A stretch of DNA of 51,091 bases from JAPHTQ01 sp050302275 (GTDB lineage Bacteria; Pseudomonadota; Gammaproteobacteria; Thiohalomonadales; Thiohalomonadaceae). Under the pieces are notes generated by a model, which made no database searches, was not told where the DNA came from, and worked only from the letters and a program-made list of their open reading frames with translations. The stretch is from NCBI GenBank assembly GCA_050302275.1, contig JBNLAT010000018.1, forward strand, positions 1 to 51,091, written 5' to 3'. This document shows positions 8,165 through 17,417 of this stretch, piece by piece. Positions within the stretch are counted from its first letter, which is position 1; each line of letters begins with the position of its first letter. The translations under genes and the position numbers were made by a program.

Positions 8165-9213
8165 TGGCTGCCTATATCCTCAAACGTCTGTTACTGATGA
8201 TCCCGACCCTGTTGGGGGTGTTGCTGATCACCTTTGTGGTGATTCAGTTTGTTCCTGGCGGTCCAGTGGAACAACTGGTGGCACAACTCAAGGGACAAGC
8301 GATGCACGGCGAGGCGAGTGCCGGGGTGGAAGGGCTCTATCGTGGTGCCAAGGGGCTGGACGAAGAGCGCATCAATGAACTAAAAGCCTTTTACGGTTTC
8401 GATAAACCCGCCTGGCGCCGCTTTCTCGATATGTTGGGTAACTATCTCAGCTTTAATTTGGGGGAGAGCTATTTTTATCACCAATCCGTGTTGCAGCTGG
8501 TGATTAGTAAACTGCCGGTTTCCATCAGTCTTGGCGTCTGGACCTTCCTGATCACCTATTTAAGCTGCATTCCGCTCGGTGTCGCTAAGGCGGTGCGTGA
8601 TGGTACACCGTTCGATGTGGTGACCAGTACCCTGATCCTTATCGGCTATGCCATTCCCGGTTTTGTCCTCGGTATTACCCTGTTGGTACTGTTTGGTGGC
8701 GGTAGTTTCTGGGATATCTTTCCGCTGCGCGGACTGGTCTCCGATAATTGGGAAGAGTTGTCGCTGATCGGTAAGGTGCTCGACTATCTATGGCACATGG
8801 TGTTACCGATCACCGCCTCGGTGGTGGGTAGCTTCGCCGTCATGACCATGCTGACCAAAAACAGCTTTCTCGAAGAGATCCGTAAACAGTATGTGCTGAC
8901 AGCGCGAGCCAAGGGGCTGGGTGAAAACGCCGTACTCTACAAGCACGTTTTCCGTAACGCGATTATTCCGCTGATTACCGGTTTTCCCGGTGCATTCATT
9001 GCCGCGTTTTTTACCGGCTCGCTGTTGATTGAAACCATCTTCTCCCTCGATGGCCTGGGCCTGCTCTCTTATAACTCAGTAATGAACCGTGACTACCCGG
9101 TGGTGATGGGCACGCTCTATCTGTTCACCCTGTTGGGCCTGATCGGCAAACTGCTGACAGACATCTGTTACGTGATTGTCGATCCGCGTATTCAGTTTGA
9201 GTCGATTCGCTAA
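8164..9213 (+). CDS. yejB: ABC transporter permease YejB
   Basis: This is an inner-membrane permease subunit of the binding-protein-dependent transport family. I start it at the GTG at 8164, which overlaps the last base of the yejA stop and gives an N-terminus (AAYILKRLLLMIPTLLGVL) like that of E. coli YejB; AGGGAG at 8148-8153 is the likely ribosome site. About six membrane helices are visible. The EAA loop that docks onto the ATPase is ...RKQYVLTARAKGLGENAVL. The ending IVDPRIQFES is the usual one. The next gene starts within its stop codon. Confidence 0.93.
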   Translation: MAAYILKRLLLMIPTLLGVLLITFVVIQFVPGGPVEQLVAQLKGQAMHGEASAGVEGLYRGAKGLDEERINELKAFYGFDKPAWRRFLDMLGNYLSFNLGESYFYHQSVLQLVISKLPVSISLGVWTFLITYLSCIPLGVAKAVRDGTPFDVVTSTLILIGYAIPGFVLGITLLVLFGGGSFWDIFPLRGLVSDNWEELSLIGKVLDYLWHMVLPITASVVGSFAVMTMLTKNSFLEEIRKQYVLTARAKGLGENAVLYKHVFRNAIIPLITGFPGAFIAAFFTGSLLIETIFSLDGLGLLSYNSVMNRDYPVVMGTLYLFTLLGLIGKLLTDICYVIVDPRIQFESIR

Positions 9214-10244
9214 TGACGACGATACAAACGCAAACCACTGCCAATCGCGCCTGGCGCCGTTTCAAGGCCAACAAACGTGGTTATGTCAGCCTGATCGTTT
9301 TTTCGGTGCTGTTTACCCTGAGTCTGTTTGCTGAGGTTCTATCCAACGACAAACCGCTACTGGTTCACTACAACGACAGTTACTACTTCCCCCTGTTTAA
9401 TACCTATGCGGAAACGGAATTCGGCGGCGATTTTGCCACGGAGACCGATTACCTCGACCCATTCATACGGCAACAATTGAATGAGGGTGATAACTGGGCG
9501 ATCTATCCGCTCAATCCCTACAGCTACGACACCATTAACTACTTTGCCCAACTGCCGAACCCTGCACCGCCAACTTCGCAAAATATTCTCGGTACCGATG
9601 ATCGTGGTCGCGATGTGCTGGCGCGTTTGATCTACGGTTTCCGTCTTTCGGTGCTATTCGGTCTGGTGTTGACCGTGATTGCCACGGTGATGGGGATTGT
9701 TGCCGGGGCAGTACAGGGTTACTTCGGTGGCCGCACTGATCTTTTCTTTCAGCGCTTTATCGAAGTATGGGGCTCGATGCCGGAACTCTATCTACTGATC
9801 ATCTTTGCCTCGATCTTTCAGCCCAGTGTGTTGTTGCTGGTAGCGCTGCTTAGCCTGTTCGGCTGGATGGGACTGGCCGACTATGTCCGTGCTGAATTTC
9901 TGCGTGGACGTAATATGGACTACGTGACCGCAGCACGTGCTCTGGGTGTTTCCGATCGTTCGATTATGTGGCGTCACCTGTTACCCAATGCGATGACCCC
10001 TGTAGTCACCTTCCTGCCGTTCCGTGTCAGCGGTGCGGTACTGGCGCTGACCAGCCTCGACTTCCTTGGACTCGGTGTTCCACCGACTACCCCCAGTCTC
10101 GGTGAGCTGCTGGCCCAGGGTAAGGAGAACATCGATGCCTGGTGGCTCTCCATTACTACCTTTATGGTACTGGTGGGAACCCTGATGTTGTTGATCTTTA
10201 TCGGCGAAGCGTTACGCGAAGCCTTCGACACACGGAAGGGTTAA
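9213..10244 (+). CDS. yejE: ABC transporter permease YejE
   Basis: This is the second permease of the importer, 343 residues. The ATG shares a base with the yejB stop. The N-terminal part has one membrane helix and then a long periplasmic segment (about 45-130) rich in Tyr, Asp and Asn, as in other YejE/OppC proteins. The motif NILGTDDRGRDVLARLIYG leads into the transmembrane domain. The EAA loop reads DYVTAARALGVSDRSIMWRH, followed by the PNAMTPV element. It acts with YejB as the membrane channel and with the double ATPase YejF. Confidence 0.93.
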   Translation: MTTIQTQTTANRAWRRFKANKRGYVSLIVFSVLFTLSLFAEVLSNDKPLLVHYNDSYYFPLFNTYAETEFGGDFATETDYLDPFIRQQLNEGDNWAIYPLNPYSYDTINYFAQLPNPAPPTSQNILGTDDRGRDVLARLIYGFRLSVLFGLVLTVIATVMGIVAGAVQGYFGGRTDLFFQRFIEVWGSMPELYLLIIFASIFQPSVLLLVALLSLFGWMGLADYVRAEFLRGRNMDYVTAARALGVSDRSIMWRHLLPNAMTPVVTFLPFRVSGAVLALTSLDFLGLGVPPTTPSLGELLAQGKENIDAWWLSITTFMVLVGTLMLLIFIGEALREAFDTRKG

Positions 10245-10250
10245 AGCGCT

Positions 10251-11864
10251 ATGTCCGAATTACTGAAAATCGAGAATCTCTCTGTGGCTTTCGGTCATAC
10301 TGGTCAGCGCGAGAAAGTCGTGGACGATGTGCAGCTGGTGATGGCCCCCGGCGAGAAACTGGCGCTGGTCGGTGAGTCGGGATCGGGTAAATCGGTAACG
10401 GCGCTATCCGTTTTACAACTGCATGATCGCAGCCAATGTGAATGTAGTGGTTCGATCCGTTTTAATGGCGAGGAACTGCTGCAGAAGAGCGAGGCACAAT
10501 TACGCCAGTTGCGCGGTCGAGACATTGCCATGATATTTCAGGAGCCGATGACCGCGCTCAATCCGGTCTATAGCGTGGGCGAACAGTTGATCGAACCGCT
10601 GATGTTGCACGAAGGGCTGGATCGGATTAGCGCACGCGAACGAATGATCGAACTGTTGGGCAAGGTCGGGATCAAGGAACCGGAAAAACGTATCGATGCC
10701 TGGCCGCACATGCTCTCCGGCGGACAACGCCAACGGGTGATGATCGCCATGGCCCTGGCCTGCAAGCCCAAACTCCTGATCGCCGATGAGCCGACCACCG
10801 CGCTTGATGTGACTATCCAGAAACAGATACTGGAGCTGCTGGAGTCGTTGCAGGCCGAGTTTGGTATGGCGGTACTGCTGATTACCCATGACCTGAACAT
10901 GGTGCGCCACTTCGCCGACCGGGTGGCAGTGATGGAAAAGGGTAAACTGGTGGAGCAGGGTGTAGTGACGGAGGTGTTCAATGCGCCACAACACGATTAC
11001 ACCAAACGACTACTGGCCAGTGAGCCCGAACCTCTGGTGGATGACAGTGAGGTCAGCGAACTGGCGAAACAGTCGCCGTTAATGCAGGGCGATAATGTCC
11101 GCTGTTACTTCCCAATCAAGTCCGGTTTCTTCCGTCGTCAGGTTGGTGAAGTGCGTGCGGTGGATCAGGTCGATATCACTATCCATCCGGGAGAAACCGT
11201 CGGTATCGTCGGCGAATCGGGTTCAGGCAAGACCACCCTGGGTATGTGTCTGTTACGGTTGCAACACAGTGAAGGGGCGATCCAGTTTAACGGTGGCCGC
11301 ATCGACAATCTGGACCAACGCCAAATGCGTCCGCTGCGCCGCGATATTCAGATCGTCTTTCAGGACCCGTTCTCTGCATTGTCTCCGCGTATGAGTATCG
11401 AACAGATCATTGGCGAAGGATTACAGCTGCATTTCCCGCAACTGGATAAGGTCGCACGTCGTCAACGTATTGAAGCGGTGATGGAAGAGGTGGGGCTGCA
11501 ACCGGCGATGCTTTCCCGCTATCCTCACGAATTTTCCGGCGGTCAACGCCAGCGCATTGCGATCGCCCGAGCGGTGGTACTGGAACCGAAACTGATCCTG
11601 CTCGACGAGCCGACCAGTGCCTTGGACATCTCGGTACAAAAGCAGGTGCTGGCGCTGCTGCGTGAACTGCAACAGCGTCATGGGATGAGTTACCTCTTCA
11701 TCTCCCACGATCTTAAAGTGATGCGTGCCATCTCTCACCGGGTGCTGGTGATGAAAGACGGTAAGGTGGTGGAGAGCGGTGAGACCCGCTCGCTGTTTCA
11801 GGCACCGCAACACGAGTACACTCGCGCTTTGCTCGAAGCCTCGCTGTTTCGTGACGTTAATTAA
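10251..11864 (+). CDS. yejF: ABC transporter ATP-binding protein with two ATPase domains, YejF
   Basis: The single 537-residue chain carries both nucleotide-binding domains that drive the importer. Domain 1 has Walker A GESGSGKS at 41-48, the signature LSGGQRQR at 155-162 and Walker B LLIADEPTTALD. Domain 2 has Walker A GESGSGKTT near residue 320, FSGGQRQR near 428 and Walker B LILLDEPTSALD. Switch histidines follow in both (LLITHD, LFISHD). Each half carries an oligopeptide-transporter C-terminal region (HDYTKRLLA and HEYTRALLE). It starts six bases after yejE. All catalytic motifs are intact. Confidence 0.95.
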   Translation: MSELLKIENLSVAFGHTGQREKVVDDVQLVMAPGEKLALVGESGSGKSVTALSVLQLHDRSQCECSGSIRFNGEELLQKSEAQLRQLRGRDIAMIFQEPMTALNPVYSVGEQLIEPLMLHEGLDRISARERMIELLGKVGIKEPEKRIDAWPHMLSGGQRQRVMIAMALACKPKLLIADEPTTALDVTIQKQILELLESLQAEFGMAVLLITHDLNMVRHFADRVAVMEKGKLVEQGVVTEVFNAPQHDYTKRLLASEPEPLVDDSEVSELAKQSPLMQGDNVRCYFPIKSGFFRRQVGEVRAVDQVDITIHPGETVGIVGESGSGKTTLGMCLLRLQHSEGAIQFNGGRIDNLDQRQMRPLRRDIQIVFQDPFSALSPRMSIEQIIGEGLQLHFPQLDKVARRQRIEAVMEEVGLQPAMLSRYPHEFSGGQRQRIAIARAVVLEPKLILLDEPTSALDISVQKQVLALLRELQQRHGMSYLFISHDLKVMRAISHRVLVMKDGKVVESGETRSLFQAPQHEYTRALLEASLFRDVN

Positions 11865-11891
11865 GAATATTGAAAAAACAGGAAACCCTAC

Positions 11892-12824
11892 ATGTCCGCT
11901 TCATCGACTCGCGTGATCTTTGCCGCCCTGGCAGGCAATACTCTGATCGCGATTACCAAATTTGTCGCTGCCGCGATTACTGGCAGTTCGGCCATGCTCT
12001 CGGAAGGCATTCATTCGCTGGTCGACACCGGCAACCAGATCCTGTTGCTTTACGGTCTCAAGGCGGCGAAGAAGCCGGCCGATGAGCGTTTTCCTTTTGG
12101 TTACGGCAAGGAGATCTATTTCTGGAGCTTTGTCGTTGCCATCCTGATCTTCGCGGTCGGCTCGGGTGTCTCGCTTTACGAAGGTGTGTTGCGAGTGATA
12201 GAGCCGGAGCCGCTGGAGCATGTGTTGATCAACTACATCGTGCTCGGTTTGGCGATGCTGTTCGAAGGCGGCGCCTGGTATATGGCGATGAAGGAGTTCA
12301 GCGCGGTAAAAGGCAAGGCCGGATATATCGAGGCGGTAAGGCGCGGTAAGGACCCGACGATGTTCGTGGTGCTGTTTGAGGATTCAGCCGCTATGCTCGG
12401 TTTGATGGTTGCGTTTATCGCCACCGCGCTGACTCAGGTAACTGGCAATACGATATTCGATGGCGTTGCCTCGATTATTATTGGTCTGATCCTCGGCGGC
12501 ACGGCCATCTGGCTCGCTTATGAAACCAAGGGGCTGTTAATCGGTGAGAGCGCCAATCCCCATGTTGTCGCGGGTATTCGCGCCATTGCCACCGATACTC
12601 CTGAGATTGAACAGATGAATGAAGTACTGACCATGCACATGGGACCGGACTGCATTCTGGTTAACATCAGTATCGATTTTCGCGACGAGTTACATGCCTC
12701 CGAGGTCGAGCAGACCATCGCCGATATCGATCGCCGTATCAAACAGGTCTATCCGCAGGTAAAGCGCGTCTTTATCGAAGCGGAAAGTCGGAATGCAATC
12801 GCGAGGGCTCTATCCGATGGCTAA
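11892..12824 (+). CDS. Cation diffusion facilitator (CDF) family metal transporter
   Basis: This is a 310-residue proton-coupled exporter of divalent metal ions in the inner membrane. The CDF fold is clear: TM1-TM2 with the metal-site motif SEGIHSLVDTGNQ (about residues 37-49), the loop motif FPFGYGKEIYFWSF, TM5 with FEDSAAMLG, TM6 ending IFDGVASIIIG, and a C-terminal cytoplasmic domain (about 210-300) with HMGPDCILVNISI. The HxxxD pair of TM2 and the acidic residues of TM5 suit Zn2+ or a similar ion, but the metal cannot be fixed. The sequence resembles the ZnT9-like branch more than FieF. It lies 27 bases after yejF and overlaps the next gene. Confidence 0.87.
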   Translation: MSASSTRVIFAALAGNTLIAITKFVAAAITGSSAMLSEGIHSLVDTGNQILLLYGLKAAKKPADERFPFGYGKEIYFWSFVVAILIFAVGSGVSLYEGVLRVIEPEPLEHVLINYIVLGLAMLFEGGAWYMAMKEFSAVKGKAGYIEAVRRGKDPTMFVVLFEDSAAMLGLMVAFIATALTQVTGNTIFDGVASIIIGLILGGTAIWLAYETKGLLIGESANPHVVAGIRAIATDTPEIEQMNEVLTMHMGPDCILVNISIDFRDELHASEVEQTIADIDRRIKQVYPQVKRVFIEAESRNAIARALSDG

Positions 12825-13665
12825 AACCCTGGTTATCTATCATGCTAATTGCCTTGATGGCTTTGGTGCCGCGGTGGCCGCACAGCGCTATTTTGCCGCT
12901 CGCGGTATCGAGGCCGATTACTACGCGGCCAAGCATGGACATGAGCCGCCAGACTGTAGCGGACGAGAAGTCTATATCGTCGATTTTTCCTATCGCCGTG
13001 ACACCCTTAAGCAGATCTGCAATGTTGCTGAGGAAGTAACAATTCTCGATCACCATGTTACGGCACGTGACGATCTGGATGGTCTGGCCGACGAGTTTCT
13101 TAATCTGACCGTGGTCTTCGATATGGAACGTTCCGGAGCGGTGATCACCTGGGAGCATCTGCATACCACTCCTGTGCCGCAGTTGTTACTGCACGTGCAG
13201 GATCGCGATCTGTGGCGATTCAAACTCGACGGTAGCGATGAGATCAACACCGCACTGATGAGTCATCCCTTCACTTTCGATCTGTGGCAGGCGTTGATCG
13301 ACGACCCGCAACGGTTGGCGCAACTACGCAACGAGGGGCAGACTCTCAACCGCTTTCGCCGTCAGCTGGTGGACCAGTACAAGATGCGTGCGGTACAGGG
13401 GACCGTCGCCGGTTATCAGGTGCCGGTGGTCAATGCACCGCATGTCATTATCAGTGACCTGCTCGGCGAACTGGCGGAAGGCCATCCGTTTGCCGCGGGT
13501 TATCAGGATATGGGCACACGTCGTAGCTGGTCGTTGCGTTCACGCAAGGAGGGTGGTGTCGATGTGGCCAAAGTGGCTGAGCAATTTGGCGGCGGTGGTC
13601 ATCGTAATGCGGCTGGCTTCAGTACCGATCTACCAGCGGATTTGTTGCGAGTGGATCCAAAGTAA
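12817..13665 (+). CDS. DHH/DHHA1-family phosphoesterase
   Basis: This is a predicted metal-dependent phosphohydrolase of the DHH superfamily (RecJ/NrnA relatives). I start it at the ATG at 12817 (MAKTLVIYHANCLDG), eight bases inside the CDF gene, with GAGGG at 12803-12807; an upstream in-frame ATG lacks such a site. Motif I is HANCLDGFGAA (nucleic-acid phosphoesterases have D at this Asn-Cys-Leu-Asp site), motif II VDFSYRR, motif III ILDHHVTA, and the DHHA1 glycine motif QFGGGGHRNAAGF is near the C-terminus. At 282 residues it is a minimal two-domain form. The substrate is unknown; short oligonucleotides or nucleotide second messengers are the family's usual targets. Confidence 0.85.
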   Translation: MAKTLVIYHANCLDGFGAAVAAQRYFAARGIEADYYAAKHGHEPPDCSGREVYIVDFSYRRDTLKQICNVAEEVTILDHHVTARDDLDGLADEFLNLTVVFDMERSGAVITWEHLHTTPVPQLLLHVQDRDLWRFKLDGSDEINTALMSHPFTFDLWQALIDDPQRLAQLRNEGQTLNRFRRQLVDQYKMRAVQGTVAGYQVPVVNAPHVIISDLLGELAEGHPFAAGYQDMGTRRSWSLRSRKEGGVDVAKVAEQFGGGGHRNAAGFSTDLPADLLRVDPK

Positions 13666-13700
13666 CTCTGGAATAGAGCAGGGTGAGTCAGGGATGACGG

Positions 13701-15287
13701 TTAGATATTGCCGGACTGCTTGCGCACATCCACATAAAGCGTGAGTCGCTGACCCGGTTGCAGATATTTGATGCTTTGCAGTTTTTTGTTCCAGCGCTTG
13801 AGACTGCTAATGCTGACACGGAAGCGTTGTGAGATACGTGCCAGCGAGTCGCCGCGGCGGACGATATAACCGATGCGACGGGTGGTATCGTCAGCAAATG
13901 GATGGGTGAAGTTGGCCGGGTTGATCGCCGAAACCTTTGCCTGATCCTGAGTCCAGATCACCAGCTTGGTACCCGGCAGTAGCGGGTCACGCGGCGCCAT
14001 GCCGTTCCATTTTGCCAGCTGACGCACACCCACTTCATATTTACGTGCGATGTCCCACAGGGTATCGCCTTCCTGTACCCGATACTCCAGCTTGTAGCCG
14101 TCGCGGCTACGATTCTTTACCGCCGCCAGACGCTGGCTGGCGCTCAGGCTATAGCGTTGCAGGCTGGTGCGAGCCACGGGGATGGTCAGGCTCTGACCAA
14201 TGCGCAGGTTGTTGCTGCGCAGGCGGTTCACCGAGCGGATCATCGAAACGGTGGTGTGGTATTTGTCTGCCAGGGTGCCCAGTACCTCACCGCTACGTAC
14301 CCGATGGCGTACCCACTTAATCCGCTGGTTATCCGGATATTGGGCCAGGTTTTCGCGGAACAGGTCGGCGTTTTCGATCGGCACCAGCAGTTTGTGCGGT
14401 CCCTTCGGATCGGTGGCCCAGCGGTTAAAACCCGGGTTGTAGAGATAGATCTCTTCCAGGGTCACACCGGCCAGTTCGGCGGCCAGGTCGAGGTCGATCT
14501 GGCTACCCACCTCAACGCTTGCCAGGTAGGGTTCGTCGGGGATGGAGTCGAGCAGCACGCCATAGGCGGGTGGGTTGGCCACCAGCTCGCTGATGGCGAG
14601 CAGTTTGGGCACATAGCCCTCGGTTTCGCGAGGCAGGTCGAGGGACCAGTAGTCGGTAGGTTTACCACGGCGCTTGTTGCGCTTGATGGCGCGGGCGACG
14701 GTGCCTTCGCCGGAGTTGTAGGCGGCCAAGGCATGTAGCCAGTCGCCATCGAAGTGTTTGTGCAGGTATTGCAGGTAGTCCAACGCGGCGCGGGTGCCTT
14801 CGGCAATATCGCGGCGGCCGTCGTACCACCAGGTCTGGCGTAGTCCAAAGCGGCGACCGGTGCCGGGTACGAATTGCCACAGGCCGGCGGCGCGACCGTG
14901 AGAATAGGCGAAGGGCTGAAAGGCGCTTTCCACTACGGGCAGTAGCGCGATCTCGGTCGGCATGCCGCGGCGTTCCAGTTCATCGACGATCAGGTGCATG
15001 TAGGGGGTTGCGCGATCCACTACCCGTTCCAGATAGGCAGGATGGCGGGCGAACCATTCCAGATTGCTTTGTATCCGTTTGTTATCGACTGCTTCGAGGG
15101 TGTAACCGTCGCGGATGCGGGACCAGATATCCCGTGGTTCATCGCAACTGGCGATGACCGGGACAACCGAGTCTGTGTTCTCGCCATCTCCCTGCTGTAC
15201 CAGCAAAGACTCACAGCCACCCAGAGTGAACAGGGTGAGCAGCAGAATTAGATGAGGAGCCCCAAATTTGTTTTTGTTCAGCGGCAT
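13701..15287 (-). CDS. mltD: Membrane-bound lytic murein transglycosylase D
   Basis: This lipoprotein cleaves peptidoglycan glycan strands, leaving 1,6-anhydromuramic ends. The 528 residues comprise a lipoprotein signal (LLLTLFTLGGC, lipid-bearing Cys at 25), a goose-lysozyme-type catalytic domain with the catalytic Glu at about residue 120 (LLPVVESAFQPFAYS, then GLWQFVPGTGRRFGL and AAYNSGEGTVARAI), and three LysM peptidoglycan-binding domains at roughly 336-380, 401-447 and 474-522. Family members often have two or three LysM repeats. It is downstream of gloB on the same strand, a pairing also seen in E. coli. Confidence 0.95.
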   Translation of the reverse strand: MPLNKNKFGAPHLILLLTLFTLGGCESLLVQQGDGENTDSVVPVIASCDEPRDIWSRIRDGYTLEAVDNKRIQSNLEWFARHPAYLERVVDRATPYMHLIVDELERRGMPTEIALLPVVESAFQPFAYSHGRAAGLWQFVPGTGRRFGLRQTWWYDGRRDIAEGTRAALDYLQYLHKHFDGDWLHALAAYNSGEGTVARAIKRNKRRGKPTDYWSLDLPRETEGYVPKLLAISELVANPPAYGVLLDSIPDEPYLASVEVGSQIDLDLAAELAGVTLEEIYLYNPGFNRWATDPKGPHKLLVPIENADLFRENLAQYPDNQRIKWVRHRVRSGEVLGTLADKYHTTVSMIRSVNRLRSNNLRIGQSLTIPVARTSLQRYSLSASQRLAAVKNRSRDGYKLEYRVQEGDTLWDIARKYEVGVRQLAKWNGMAPRDPLLPGTKLVIWTQDQAKVSAINPANFTHPFADDTTRRIGYIVRRGDSLARISQRFRVSISSLKRWNKKLQSIKYLQPGQRLTLYVDVRKQSGNI

Positions 15288-15334
15288 GCGGGCATTATCT
15301 CGAAGCGGTGAAAGCTCTTCAAGGATTCTTTTTA

Positions 15335-16114
15335 TTAATCAAGGGTATCCTTCCAGTGGCGCACCGTGGTGAACACCTCGGCCGGATCGGGCAGGGAGTG
15401 CCCGGCAAACTGCTCTGCGGCGGCCACCAACTCGGGAATATGGCTGCGCAGGAAGGGGTTGGTTCGTTTCTCATCTGCCAGTAGTGAGGGAACCGTATCC
15501 TGCTGCTGAGCCCGCAATTGCTGGACTTTCTCCAGCCGTTGCCGGGTATCGGCATTGTCTGGTTCAGCGATGACGGCAAAGCGTAGATTGGCCTCAGTGT
15601 ACTCGTGGGCGCAGTAGACGACGGTTGCGTCGGGCAGGGCGCGTAGCTTCTCCAGCGACCGGTACATCTGCGCTGCGGTGCCCTCGAAGATTCGGCCGCA
15701 GCCAGCGGCAAACAGGGTGTCGCCGCAGAACAGGGCGCCGTGCCCCACATAGCAGATGTGACCACGGGTATGTCCCGGGGTATCGAGTACCTTCAGTGTC
15801 AGGCCACAGCCGGAAAGCAGCACTTCGTTACCTTCCCGCAGCGGTGTCGTCAGGGCAGGAATACGCTCGTTGGCCGGACCATAGACCGGGATATTGAACT
15901 GCTCCACCAGGGCGGTGACTCCGCCGGTATGGTCGCCATGGTGATGGGTGATCAGGATCGCCTCGGGAGTGAGGTGGTGCTGTGCCAGATAATCGAGAAC
16001 GGGATCTTCATCGCCCGGGTCGACGATGGCGACTTGCGGCTTGTCCCGGCAACCGATGAGCCAGATATAATTGTCGTCGAAGGCATGAACCGTACGAACT
16101 TCCATCATGGGCAT
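15335..16114 (-). CDS. gloB: Hydroxyacylglutathione hydrolase (glyoxalase II)
   Basis: It hydrolyses S-lactoylglutathione to lactate and glutathione, the second step of methylglyoxal detoxification. The metallo-beta-lactamase motif THHHGDH is at 56-62. Later ligands are in GHTRGHICYVG and LFCGDTLFAAGCGR, and the glutathione-site region YCAHEYTEANLRFA is present. The length of 259 is normal. Three in-frame ATG codons occur at the start (16114, 16108, 16105); the weak AGG upstream fits the second as well as the first. It is divergent from the methyltransferase-rnhA-dnaQ unit, as in E. coli (gloB / yafS-rnhA-dnaQ). Confidence 0.95.
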   Translation of the reverse strand: MPMMEVRTVHAFDDNYIWLIGCRDKPQVAIVDPGDEDPVLDYLAQHHLTPEAILITHHHGDHTGGVTALVEQFNIPVYGPANERIPALTTPLREGNEVLLSGCGLTLKVLDTPGHTRGHICYVGHGALFCGDTLFAAGCGRIFEGTAAQMYRSLEKLRALPDATVVYCAHEYTEANLRFAVIAEPDNADTRQRLEKVQQLRAQQQDTVPSLLADEKRTNPFLRSHIPELVAAAEQFAGHSLPDPAEVFTTVRHWKDTLD

Positions 16115-16167
16115 AAACCTGTCAGGCTGTGCGGGCTGCTGCCCTGGGATGGTCTACCTTACACACG

Positions 16168-16956
16168 ATGAATCGACTACTTCAAGCCTACCGATGTGAC
16201 GACAATGCCGTGGCGCGTCGGCAGCTGCGTCACTGGTATAACACCACCCTGGGCGAAGAGGTCGCAGAGGTTGAACTGGAACTGATGCAGCAGGTGTTGC
16301 CCAACCTGTTTGGTTACCACCTGCTCCAGGTCGGCGCGCCGATGCCGCAGGAGATGTTCGCGGCTTCACGGATCAATCACCGTATCGTCCTTGACGATGT
16401 CCCACCGCTGTTTCCGAGCCAGGCGCCGGAACGTCGTCGCTTCCTTGGCGATAACGAGTGTCTGCCGTTTGCTTCGGCCTCCCTCGATGTATTGCTGCTA
16501 CCCCATACCCTGGAGTACGCCGACAATCCCCATCAGGTCCTGCGCGAGGTGGAGCGGGTACTGATCCCGGAGGGACATGTGGTGATCCTCGGTTTTAATC
16601 CCTGGAGCCTGTTTGGGCTGCACCGGCTGTTCAGGGGCTGGCGCGGAAACGCCCCCTGGTGTGGACACTTTTATAGCGCTATGCGTGTACGTGACTGGCT
16701 GATGTTGCTCGGCTTTGATACGGTGCGCGTGGACAAGTACTTCTTCCAACCGCCGCTGCAGAATCGCCGTCTGCTGCGTTCCCTCAACCGAGTCAAACGG
16801 CTGGCGGGACGCTGGTGGCTGTTACCCGGCGGTGGATATGTTTTGGTAGCCAGAAAACGCGAGGCGACCCTCACCCCGATCAAGCCGCGCTGGCGTCGTC
16901 AGCGCCAGGTCTTGCCGGTGGGTGCGGTAGAACCCTCGGCACGACGGAACAGTTAA
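16168..16956 (+). CDS. SAM-dependent methyltransferase (YafS-like)
   Basis: This is a class I methyltransferase-fold protein of unknown substrate, corresponding by position and sequence type to E. coli YafS. I start it at the ATG at 16168 (MNRLLQAYRCDDNAVARRQL), although no clear ribosome site is visible. The Rossmann elements are weakly conserved: HLLQVGA replaces the usual glycine-rich motif I, whereas PFASASLDVLLLPHTLEY (motif IV region) and REVERVLIPEGHVVILGFNPWSLFG are typical. The divergent motif I leaves SAM binding uncertain. Its stop codon overlaps the rnhA start, so expression is coupled. Confidence 0.8.
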   Translation: MNRLLQAYRCDDNAVARRQLRHWYNTTLGEEVAEVELELMQQVLPNLFGYHLLQVGAPMPQEMFAASRINHRIVLDDVPPLFPSQAPERRRFLGDNECLPFASASLDVLLLPHTLEYADNPHQVLREVERVLIPEGHVVILGFNPWSLFGLHRLFRGWRGNAPWCGHFYSAMRVRDWLMLLGFDTVRVDKYFFQPPLQNRRLLRSLNRVKRLAGRWWLLPGGGYVLVARKREATLTPIKPRWRRQRQVLPVGAVEPSARRNS

Positions 16957-17402
16957 TGACGAAAAACGATAACAATCTGGTGGAAATCTATACCGACGGT
17001 GCCTGCCGCGGAAATCCCGGCCCTGGTGGCTGGGGGGCTCTGTTGCGCTTCAAGGGCAAGGAGAAGGAGTTGCACGGCGGTGAGAAGGAGACCACCAACA
17101 ATCGTATGGAGTTGATGGCGGCGATCCGCGCCCTGGAGAGCCTGACCCGGCCCTGTACGGTGCAGCTGACCACAGACTCGCAATACGTGATGAAGGGCGT
17201 TACCGAATGGATGGCCGGCTGGAAAAAGCGCAGCTGGAAAACCGCGGGCAAGCAGCCGGTAAAGAATGTCGACCTGTGGCAGCGGCTGGACAAGGCGCTG
17301 GCGCCGCATCAGGTGAAGTGGAAGTGGGTGCGAGGCCATACCGGTCACCCGGAGAATGAGCGTGCCGACCAACTGGCGAACAAGGGCATCGACGAACTGT
17401 AG
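16956..17402 (+). CDS. rnhA: Ribonuclease HI
   Basis: RNase HI removes the RNA strand of RNA-DNA hybrids during replication and R-loop clearance. The product from the ATG at 16956 is 148 residues. The DEDD active site is visible in EIYTDGACRGNPGPGGWG, NNRMELMAAI, LTTDSQYV and HPENERADQLA, with the basic handle region GWKKRSWKTAG and the VRGHTGH loop. It overlaps the methyltransferase stop by one base and precedes dnaQ by 15 bases. The rnhA-dnaQ neighbourhood is conserved, though in E. coli these two genes are divergent while here they are in tandem. Confidence 0.97.
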   Translation: MTKNDNNLVEIYTDGACRGNPGPGGWGALLRFKGKEKELHGGEKETTNNRMELMAAIRALESLTRPCTVQLTTDSQYVMKGVTEWMAGWKKRSWKTAGKQPVKNVDLWQRLDKALAPHQVKWKWVRGHTGHPENERADQLANKGIDEL

Positions 17403-17417
17403 CGCGGGAGAGCTGAG